DNA from: GCA-2686265 sp036010965
Lineage (GTDB): Bacteria; Planctomycetota; UBA1135; GCA-002686595
DNA length: 6,206 nucleotides
Reading direction: 5' to 3'
NCBI GenBank assembly: GCA_036010965.1
Contig: DASCMO010000061.1
Span: forward strand, 1-6,206
In this document: positions 1-5,900 of the stretch, piece by piece
How the letters are laid out: each line of letters opens with the position of its first letter
How positions within the stretch are numbered: position 1 is the stretch's first letter
Position numbers and translations under genes: made by a program
Notes under the pieces: model-generated
The model's database searches: none
What the model saw: the letters and a program-made list of their open reading frames with translations, nothing else
Told to the model about the DNA's origin: nothing

Positions 1-93
1 CACTTTGCCATCGACGGAGAAGGCCCCGAGGCTCGCATTGTCATCGGGCACATCGGCGGGCATCTGCCCACGGCGGGCTCCGACAAGGGCTGA
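1..93 (+). CDS. C-terminal end of an unidentified protein (5' truncated)
   Basis: Frame 1 is open from the window edge to a TGA at 91-93 and gives 30 residues, ending GHIGGHLPTAGSDKG. The fragment is glycine- and histidine-rich and has no domain I can name. Reading it as coding rests on the open frame, codon use like the downstream genes (G/C-rich third positions) and a stop on the same strand as everything that follows. The stop codon lies inside a perfect 13-bp tandem duplication (82-107), so the C-terminus may have been altered by that event. The next gene starts about 220 nt downstream, so shared transcription is possible but not shown. Function unknown. Confidence 0.45.
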   Translation, partial: HFAIDGEGPEARIVIGHIGGHLPTAGSDKG

Positions 94-107
94 GGACAAG
101 GGCTGAG
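82..107 (+). repeat. Perfect 13-bp tandem duplication over a stop codon
   Basis: The unit GACAAGGGCTGAG occurs at 82-94 and again, without a gap, at 95-107. The first copy contains the TGA that ends the upstream reading frame; the second lies just after it. It looks like a recent slippage duplication. A 13-nt unit shifts the frame, but the second copy lies after the stop, so the protein end need not change. Confidence 0.85.
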
Positions 108-315
108 GGAGTCGCGTCGGTGGCCATCCTCCAGCCAGCCGTCACCCTTTCGCGCTCCTGCTGGTTCTCCGATTACGGGTGCAAAGGCTGTCCCTCTCAG
201 GCCCTGACGGCGTGCGTAGACGGGTCGGTTCGCTGGTCTCGGGGCACTTGTCAGTAGACTGAAGTCGCCGGTCTGGGAGGGAACGCATCCAGATACGGCG
301 CCTGTGGTCCTGCCC
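94..315 (+). other. Non-coding spacer ahead of the FAD oxidoreductase gene
   Basis: No convincing gene is visible here; the frame of the next gene has stops at 205 (TGA) and 217 (TAG). I see no intrinsic terminator (no GC hairpin followed by a T-run). A TTGTCA at 248-253 resembles a -35 box but has no acceptable -10 at normal spacing. A small palindrome, TCAGT-AG-ACTGA, sits at 251-262 and overlaps that box; it could be an operator half or chance. A GGAGG at 276-280 is too far from either candidate start (304 or 316) to be their ribosome binding site. A promoter for the downstream genes probably lies here, but it cannot be placed. Confidence 0.35.
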
Positions 316-2193
316 ATGCTCCAGCTCACGTCCCTCATTCTGACTGTCCTCTCCGCCACTCAGGGTGGCGACGCCGGATTGCCGGTGCTGGTCGAGGCCG
401 AGGCCTTCGATGACGTCGGAGGCTGGGTCGTCGATCAGCAGTTCATGGACCTCATGGGCTCGCCCTTCTTGCTCGCCCACGGGATCGGGGTGGCGGTGGA
501 GGACGCGCGGACCACCGTGGCCTTCGAAGGGGCCGGCGTCCATCGCGTGTGGGTCCGCACGCGGGACTGGGTCGCGCCGTGGAAGGTTCCGGGTGCGCCG
601 GGTCGGTTCCAGGTGCTCGTGGATGGGACTGCCCTGAGCGTCACCTTCGGCACGGAGGGTGAAGAGTGGCACTGGCAGGACGGAGGCCTGGTCGAGGTCG
701 GACCGACCGCGGAGATCGCCCTGCACGACCTGACCGGTTTCGAGGGGCGCTGTGACGCGATCGTCTTCGCCCGCGATGTGGAGTGGGAGGTACCGAACGA
801 GAGGGATGCCCTGACGGAATTCCGGCGCGAGGCCCTGGGGCTCTCCGAGGAGCCGGAAGTGACCGAGGTGTTCGACCTCGTCGTCGTAGGTGGCGGCGTC
901 GCGGGCACCAGCGCGGCCGTGAGCGCCGCGCGCCAGGGGCTCTCGGTCGCCCTGGTTCAGGACCGCCCCGTCCTGGGCGGGAACTCGAGTTCGGAGGTGC
1001 GCGTCTGGCCGCAGGGGCACGTCAACCAGGAGCCCTACCCCAGGATCGGTGACGTCGTCATGGAGCTCGTTCCAGAGAGGCGCTCGGATTCTCACAACGC
1101 CCAGAGTGCGCACGTCTTCGACGACGATCGGAAGCTGCGCGTGGCGCGGGCAGAACCGAACCTCTCCCTCTACCTTGAGCAGCGCGTCAATCAGGTCCAC
1201 GCGACGGAGGGGCAAATCCACTCCGTGACGAGCCAGCACGTTCGAACCGCTGTCAGGACGCAGATCCGCGGGCGCTGGTTCGTCGACAGCACCGGAGACG
1301 GCGCGGTCGGCTTCCTGGCCGGAGCGGATCACGACGTGACCATGACGGGGCACATGGGCGCCAGCAACCTGTGGAACATCCGCTGCCTGTGCGATGACGA
1401 GGAGCCGCTCTCATCGGAGCTCGAAGAGGCTTGCGAGCTGGCCACCTTCCCGCGTTGCGAGTGGGCCGTCGACCTGACCGACAGCCCCTTTCCGGGTCGG
1501 ACGAAGGGAGCCACCCAACCCCAGACCGGCAACACCCAGCCGATCAGCCTGGGGCAGTGGTTCTGGGAGAATGGCTTCAACCGGGACCCGATCCTCGACA
1601 TGGAGCGCATTCGCGATCAGAACCTGCGCGCGATGTACGGCGCCTGGGACGCGATCAAGAACGTCGAGGGGCGCTACCCGGCCCACAAGCTCAACTGGGT
1701 GGCCTACATCGCCGGCAAGCGGGAGTCGCGGCGGCTTTTGGGCGACGTCATCCTGACTGGGGAAGACCTGCGCGACGGCAAGGAGTTCGAGGACGGCTGC
1801 TTCCCCTGCACATGGGGCATCGACACCCACTTCCCCGATCCGCGCTACGCCGAGGGGCACGGCGAGGATGCGTTCATCGCGGGCTTCACCCACGGCGAGG
1901 GCTACACCTACGCCGGTCCCTACTGGGTGCCCTATCGGTGCCTGTACAGTCGCAACGTCGGCAACCTCTTCATGGCCGGTCGCGACATCAGCGTGACCCA
2001 CGAGGCGCTGGGCGCCGTGCGTGTGATGAAGACGACCGGGGCGATGGGGGAGGTCGTCGGCCTGGCAGCGTCTCTCTGCAAGCGCTTCGACTGTAGCCCG
2101 CGCGCCGTCTACAGCGAGCACCTCGACGACCTGCTGGCGCTGATGAAGCGAGGCGTCGGTCCCTCTTCGCCTATCGAGTCGTTCGTGAAGTAG
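316..2193 (+). CDS. Secreted FAD-dependent oxidoreductase, PF12831 (FAD_oxidored) type, with N-terminal β-rich module
   Basis: Numbered from the ATG at 316, the protein has 625 residues. Residues 1-20 (MLQLTSLILTVLSATQG...) look like a signal peptide, though without the usual positive n-region. Residues about 25-157 form a β-rich module opening VEAEAFDDVGGW, with FGTEGEEWHWQDGG at 111-124 and GRCDAIVF near 144-151; it resembles carbohydrate-binding or galactose-binding folds. The FAD part follows: dinucleotide motif GGGVAG at 192-197, GGNSSSEVRVW at 221-231, DSTGDG at 324-329, GKRESRRLLGD at 467-477 and the C-terminal FAD-contact motif NLFMAGRDISVTH at 550-562. These are hallmarks of the FAD_oxidored family, which is abundant in polysaccharide-degrading Planctomycetota, Lentisphaerae and Bacteroidetes and mostly of unknown substrate. 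An in-frame GTG at 304 is an alternative start adding four residues; neither start has a good Shine-Dalgarno site. I infer a role on a sialic acid-containing glycan or a derivative from the neighbours only. Family is certain; substrate is unknown. Confidence 0.9.
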   Translation: MLQLTSLILTVLSATQGGDAGLPVLVEAEAFDDVGGWVVDQQFMDLMGSPFLLAHGIGVAVEDARTTVAFEGAGVHRVWVRTRDWVAPWKVPGAPGRFQVLVDGTALSVTFGTEGEEWHWQDGGLVEVGPTAEIALHDLTGFEGRCDAIVFARDVEWEVPNERDALTEFRREALGLSEEPEVTEVFDLVVVGGGVAGTSAAVSAARQGLSVALVQDRPVLGGNSSSEVRVWPQGHVNQEPYPRIGDVVMELVPERRSDSHNAQSAHVFDDDRKLRVARAEPNLSLYLEQRVNQVHATEGQIHSVTSQHVRTAVRTQIRGRWFVDSTGDGAVGFLAGADHDVTMTGHMGASNLWNIRCLCDDEEPLSSELEEACELATFPRCEWAVDLTDSPFPGRTKGATQPQTGNTQPISLGQWFWENGFNRDPILDMERIRDQNLRAMYGAWDAIKNVEGRYPAHKLNWVAYIAGKRESRRLLGDVILTGEDLRDGKEFEDGCFPCTWGIDTHFPDPRYAEGHGEDAFIAGFTHGEGYTYAGPYWVPYRCLYSRNVGNLFMAGRDISVTHEALGAVRVMKTTGAMGEVVGLAASLCKRFDCSPRAVYSEHLDDLLALMKRGVGPSSPIESFVK

Positions 2194-2287
2194 GGGCCGG
2201 AGAACCCAACGCAATCTCTGGCCATGTCATCGCACTTCCTCCAACCTCTCGCCTCGCCGGTGAGCGCGAAGGCCCTCCCTGCCCGCC

Positions 2288-2319
2288 CCGGGGCTCGAGC
2301 CGTGTCGGTGCAGCCCCGG
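2288..2319 (+). promoter_or_regulatory. GC-rich hairpin just upstream of the lyase start, possibly masking its ribosome binding site
   Basis: CCGGGGCT at 2288-2295 is the exact reverse complement of AGCCCCGG at 2312-2319, with a 16-nt loop that holds a smaller CCG-TGT-CGG stem (2300-2308). The only Shine-Dalgarno-like bases before the ATG at 2330 are the GGA at 2318-2320, and two of these pair in the stem. It could damp translation of the lyase or protect a processed 3' end of the oxidoreductase mRNA. There is no T-run, so it is not a classical terminator. The rest of the 136-nt gap (2194-2329) shows no gene and no clear promoter. A chance stem in GC-rich DNA cannot be excluded. Confidence 0.35.
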
Positions 2320-2329
2320 AACCCGCATC

Positions 2330-3232
2330 ATGACTGAAGCACAGCCGCCTCTGCTCTCGGGGCTCGTCGCCGCGGCGTTCACGCCCATGGACGCGAGCGG
2401 GAGCCTGGACCTCGAACGCGTCCCCGCGGTCTGCGATTTCGTCCTGGGTCAGGGGGTGAGCGCCCTGTTCCTGTGCGGCACCACGGGCGAGGGCCCTTCC
2501 CTCTCCGTCTCCGAACGCAGAGCTGTGACCGAGGCCTACCTGGCCGCCGCGGCCGGCCGCGTTCCGATCGTGGTGCAGGTGGGGCACAACAGCCTGGCCG
2601 AGGCGCGCGAGCTGGCGCGCCATGCACAGGACAGCGGCGCCGCGGCGATCGCGATGGTGCCCCCCTCCTACTTCCCCGTCAGGTCCGTCTCGGCCCTGGC
2701 CGAATGCCTGCAGGACATCGGGAGAGCCGCCCCACAGACTCCGCTGTACTACTACCACATCCCCAACCTCTCGGGCGTCGGGTTGCGCGTCCCGCAGCTG
2801 CTGGACGAGATGGACGCTCTGGTGCCCAGCTTCGCAGGGGTGAAGTTCAGCTCCCTCGAGCTCGACGACCTCTCGCGCTGCGTACGTCACGGCGACGGGC
2901 GCTACAACATCCTGTTCGGATCGGACGAGATGCTCCTGGCCGGCCTCGCGATGGGGGCCGCCGGAGCGGTGGGCAGCACCTACAACTTCATGGGGCCGGA
3001 GTTCTCCGCGGTGCTGGAGGCCTTCGAGCGCGGGGACATGCGAGCGGCGCAAGCGCACCAGGGCGTGGCGACGGACCTGATACACAAGATCCTGCGTCAC
3101 GGAGGGCACGATGCCTTGAAGGCGGCCATGGCGATCCGGGGCGTGGACTGCGGCCCTCCGCGCCTGCCCTGCAAGCCGCTCTCCCAGGAGGCCTTCGCGT
3201 CCCTCGAACAGGATCTCGGCCATGGGAGGTAG
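2330..3232 (+). CDS. nanA: N-acetylneuraminate lyase (sialic acid aldolase), animal NPL-like
   Basis: This 300-residue protein is a class I aldolase of the DHDPS/NAL TIM-barrel family, expected to cleave Neu5Ac to pyruvate and N-acetylmannosamine in the cytoplasm. Visible landmarks are the carboxylate-binding loop GTTGEG (50-55), YYYHIPNLSGV (140-150) with Y142 matching E. coli NanA Tyr137, Schiff-base Lys172 in GVKFSS, and the sialate-binding D199, E200 and S216 (in GSTYN), which match NanA Asp191, Glu192 and Ser208. These make NAL far likelier than dihydrodipicolinate synthase or KDG aldolase. As I recall the vertebrate sequence, YYYHIP, the Tyr-Lys spacing of 30, the GAVGSTYN segment and GPPRLP near the C-terminus (275-280) are closer to animal NPL than to E. 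coli NanA. The ATG at 2330 fits the family N-terminus, with GLVAAAFTPMD at 11-21. The stop overlaps the next start by 11 nt, so co-translation is likely. Confidence 0.93.
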   Translation: MTEAQPPLLSGLVAAAFTPMDASGSLDLERVPAVCDFVLGQGVSALFLCGTTGEGPSLSVSERRAVTEAYLAAAAGRVPIVVQVGHNSLAEARELARHAQDSGAAAIAMVPPSYFPVRSVSALAECLQDIGRAAPQTPLYYYHIPNLSGVGLRVPQLLDEMDALVPSFAGVKFSSLELDDLSRCVRHGDGRYNILFGSDEMLLAGLAMGAAGAVGSTYNFMGPEFSAVLEAFERGDMRAAQAHQGVATDLIHKILRHGGHDALKAAMAIRGVDCGPPRLPCKPLSQEAFASLEQDLGHGR

Positions 3233-5900
3233 GGCCCTCGCTCGCCTCGCGTTCGGGTCTCTGCTCGCGCTCGTGATCGGTCTGGCGCCCGTCGGGCGAG
3301 CGCTGGCGCAGGAACGGGCCTGGGCGGCGGGTCCCCACTCCTCCGAGTGGTCCATGGACCTGCTGCCCGACCTGCCCGATCCCCTCGGCTTTGGAGGACC
3401 CCTGGTCGGCATCCACGGCGGAGCCCTCGTGGTCGCCGGCGGGGCCAACTTCCCCGTGCCCCTGTCCGAGGGAGGCGAGAAGGTCTGGCACGACCGCGTG
3501 TTCGTCCTGCCACTCGGTGAAGAGGCCTGGCGCGAGGTGGGCCGGCTGCCGCGACCTCTGGCCTACGCCGCCTGTGCGTCGGGCCCACGCGGCATCGCCG
3601 TGGCCGGCGGCTCGGACGCGAGCGCGGTCCACGCCCAGTGCTTCCTGATCTCCTGGGACGGAGAGCGCGTCGTCTTCGATTCACTCCCCGACCTGCCCCA
3701 GCCCAGCGCTTTCGGTTCGGCGGAGGCGATCGGCTCGCGAGTGTTCGTCCTGGGCGGCAAGCGCGCCAAGGACGAGAGCCAGCTCGCGGGCGCCTTCTGG
3801 ACCCTGGACCTCGACCACACGGAGCTGGGCTGGGAGGAGCTGCCCACACATCCCGCTCCGGCGCGACTGAAGATGGTGACCGCGATCCAGCAAGGGCCGG
3901 GCGGCGAGGAGTGCCTGTTCGTCTTCTCCGGCAGCGTCACCTCCCGCGCGGCGGACGGCGTGGCACGCTACCGGATGCTGACTGACTGCCACCGCTACTC
4001 CCCGAGCGAGCGCGAGTGGACGACGATCGCTTCCCTGCCCGTGCTGGAAGACTCGCGCGACCTGCCGGGCGCGGCAGCCTTTGCCCAGGACCCCTGGCCC
4101 ATCAACGCGGCCTGCGCGGCGGGCTGGGGCACGCGGCAGATCCTGACTTTTGGCGGGACGACCGGCCGCTACATCCTCGGACCCGACGGCGAGCCGCGCG
4201 CTCCGTCCCTGCACCCGTCGTTCCTCAATCGCGTGCTCTCCTACGACGCCCAGGCCGATCGCTGGAGGATCGCCGGGACCATGCCGGTAGGCGTGGTGAC
4301 GACCGAGGCCGTGCGCTGGGGTGACTCGATCGTCGTCCCCAGCGGAGAGGTGCGACCGGGCGTGCGCACGCCGCGCGTCCAGATTCTCTCGCCCGCCGCC
4401 CCGGTCTCCTTTGGCGCCCTGGACTACACGGTCCTGGGCCTCTACCTGGCCTTGATGGTTGGCGTCGGCTGGTTCTTCGCTTCCCGCGGAAAGACCACCG
4501 AGGACTTCTTCCTGGCGGGACGCAGGATCCCCTGGTGGGCGGCCGGGCTGTCGGTCTTTGGCACGCAGCTCTCGGCCATCACCTTCATGGCCGTCCCCGC
4601 CACCAGCTTCGGCTCGGACTGGCGGCGCTTCGCGGGCTCGCTCATGCTGCTCCCGGTCTTGCTGGTCGTGATCACCTGCTTCGTGCCCCTGTTTCGACGC
4701 CTGGAGATCACGACCGCCTACGAGTACCTGGAGGCGCGCTTCGACTCCCTCGTGCGAAAGCTCGCCAGCGGTACCTTCATCCTCTTCCAATTCGGGCGCA
4801 TGGGGATCGTGCTGCTCTTGCCGGCCATCGCCCTCTCCGCGGTGACGGACATGTCCCCGCAACTGTGCATCCTGCTGATGGGCGTGCTGGCCACGGCCTA
4901 CACGGTCATGGGCGGGATCGCCGCGGTGATCTGGACGGACGTGCTACAGGTCGTCGTCCTGATCGGAGGGGCGCTGGTGTGCCTGGTGATCGCGGTCCAC
5001 GACTCGGGAGGGGTGAGCGCGGCCCTCGAGACCGCTCGCGCCGCGGACAAGTTCCACATGTTCGACTGGACCTGGAGCACGACCGACATGGTGGGCTGGG
5101 TGCTGATCGTGGGCTTTGCCTTCACGAACCTCGTGCCCTACACGACCGACCAGACGGTCATCCAGCGCTACCTGACGACCAGCGACGAGGCCGCGGCCAG
5201 AAAGAGCCTGTGGCTCAACCTCGCCATGACCATTCCGACCGGCCTGCTCTTCTACGGCCTCGGCACCGCGCTCTTCGTCTACTACCAGGGGCACCCGGCC
5301 GAGAGCGCCATGCTGCCGGCGAAGCCCGACCAGCTCGTCCCCTGGTTCGTGGTCTCCCACCTGCCCGCCGGGGTGGCGGGGGCGGTGGTGGCGGGGATCT
5401 TCGCGGCCTCCATGAGCTCGCTGGACAGTTCCATGAACAGCGTCTCGGCCGCCGTCATGAACGACTTCCTGGGGCGCGGCGGACGGGGGTCGGAGTCCAC
5501 CGCGGACCTGCGCCTGGCCCGCGGCCTGACCCTGGGCCTGGGGGTGCTCGGCACCCTGGCCGCCCTGCTGCTGGCGAGCTTCGAGATCCGCTTCCTGTTC
5601 GACTTCTTCCAGCGCGTGCTGGGGCTGTGCGGCGGGGGCGTTGCCGGCGTCTTCGCGCTCGCGGTCTTCGCTCCGCGCTGCAACGCGACCGGCGCCCTCG
5701 CCGGCCTGCTGTCGGGAGCGGCGGCGACCCTGGCGGTGGCTTTTCTGACCGAGACACACTTCCTGCTCTTCGCGGCCGTGGGTTCGGTGAGTTGCTTCGT
5801 GGTAGGACTGGTCGTGAGCGCCTGCACCGGTGGCGAGCAGCGCGACCTCTCGGGCCTGACCCTCGCGACCCTTGACCGCACCGGAGGCCCCCGTGGATGA
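3222..5900 (+). CDS. Sialic acid mutarotase (NanM-like kelch propeller) fused to a sodium:solute symporter
   Basis: The 892-residue product has three parts. Residues 1-30 are a signal peptide (basic start, hydrophobic core, ALA then Q30). Residues about 45-390 form a kelch-type β-propeller with blade motifs such as AGGANFP (72-78), VAGGS, VLGGK and FGGTTG. Its GEVRPGVR (375-382) matches GEAKPGLR of E. coli NanM, whose Glu209 and Arg215 are catalytic as I recall; E376 and R382 keep that spacing. Residues 401-892 form a complete SSS (SLC5-type) symporter with about 13 hydrophobic segments, FFLAGRR (429-435), GGIAAVIWTDVLQ (564-576), TDQTVIQRYL (643-652) and MSSLDSSMNS (731-740). SSS proteins such as SiaT import Neu5Ac with Na+, and their N-terminus faces the periplasm, so the propeller lies where NanM works. 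Free Neu5Ac is mostly β-anomer, while sialidases usually release α. The ATG at 3222 overlaps the lyase stop by 11 nt, with a weak AGGA at 3210-3213. Substrate is inferred from propeller and neighbours. Confidence 0.9.
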   Translation: MGGRALARLAFGSLLALVIGLAPVGRALAQERAWAAGPHSSEWSMDLLPDLPDPLGFGGPLVGIHGGALVVAGGANFPVPLSEGGEKVWHDRVFVLPLGEEAWREVGRLPRPLAYAACASGPRGIAVAGGSDASAVHAQCFLISWDGERVVFDSLPDLPQPSAFGSAEAIGSRVFVLGGKRAKDESQLAGAFWTLDLDHTELGWEELPTHPAPARLKMVTAIQQGPGGEECLFVFSGSVTSRAADGVARYRMLTDCHRYSPSEREWTTIASLPVLEDSRDLPGAAAFAQDPWPINAACAAGWGTRQILTFGGTTGRYILGPDGEPRAPSLHPSFLNRVLSYDAQADRWRIAGTMPVGVVTTEAVRWGDSIVVPSGEVRPGVRTPRVQILSPAAPVSFGALDYTVLGLYLALMVGVGWFFASRGKTTEDFFLAGRRIPWWAAGLSVFGTQLSAITFMAVPATSFGSDWRRFAGSLMLLPVLLVVITCFVPLFRRLEITTAYEYLEARFDSLVRKLASGTFILFQFGRMGIVLLLPAIALSAVTDMSPQLCILLMGVLATAYTVMGGIAAVIWTDVLQVVVLIGGALVCLVIAVHDSGGVSAALETARAADKFHMFDWTWSTTDMVGWVLIVGFAFTNLVPYTTDQTVIQRYLTTSDEAAARKSLWLNLAMTIPTGLLFYGLGTALFVYYQGHPAESAMLPAKPDQLVPWFVVSHLPAGVAGAVVAGIFAASMSSLDSSMNSVSAAVMNDFLGRGGRGSESTADLRLARGLTLGLGVLGTLAALLLASFEIRFLFDFFQRVLGLCGGGVAGVFALAVFAPRCNATGALAGLLSGAAATLAVAFLTETHFLLFAAVGSVSCFVVGLVVSACTGGEQRDLSGLTLATLDRTGGPRG
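5883..5887 (+). promoter_or_regulatory. Ribosome binding site that decides the epimerase GTG start
   Basis: GGAGG ends five bases before the GTG at 5893, an ideal Shine-Dalgarno spacing and the best one in the window. It lies in the last codons of the symporter gene. It favours GTG 5893 over the ATG at 5897, which is in a different frame that does not encode epimerase sequence. Confidence 0.75.

Noticed and set aside
248..262. Possible -35 box (TTGTCA) with overlapping palindrome TCAGT-AG-ACTGA before the oxidoreductase gene
   Set aside because: There is no matching -10 element 16-18 nt downstream, and a 5-bp stem with a 2-nt loop is expected by chance in a window this size.
142..1353. Long minus-strand open frame (403 codons) opposite the oxidoreductase gene
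   Set aside because: Its product has no recognisable domain and is low in complexity, rich in Arg, Gly, Pro and His. It is a mirror of G/C-rich codons in a well-supported + strand gene. The same holds for the other long minus-strand frames at 1411-2214, 2171-3448, 3681-4862 and 4944-6182.
2330..3232. Reading the aldolase as dihydrodipicolinate synthase (DapA)
   Set aside because: The sialate-binding residues D199, E200 and S216, the YYYHIP and GSTYN motifs and the mutarotase, symporter and epimerase neighbours all favour N-acetylneuraminate lyase.
5370..5396. G-rich stretch with three runs of four or five G, possible G-quadruplex
   Set aside because: It encodes the small-residue helix PAGVAGAVVAGIF of the symporter, so codon choice in a GC-rich genome explains it, and a fourth long G-run is missing.
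4535..5875. 446-codon + strand frame inside the symporter region
   Set aside because: It is a second-frame shadow of the symporter: Arg/Gly/His-rich, without membrane segments, while the 3222-5900 frame carries clear SSS motifs throughout the same DNA.
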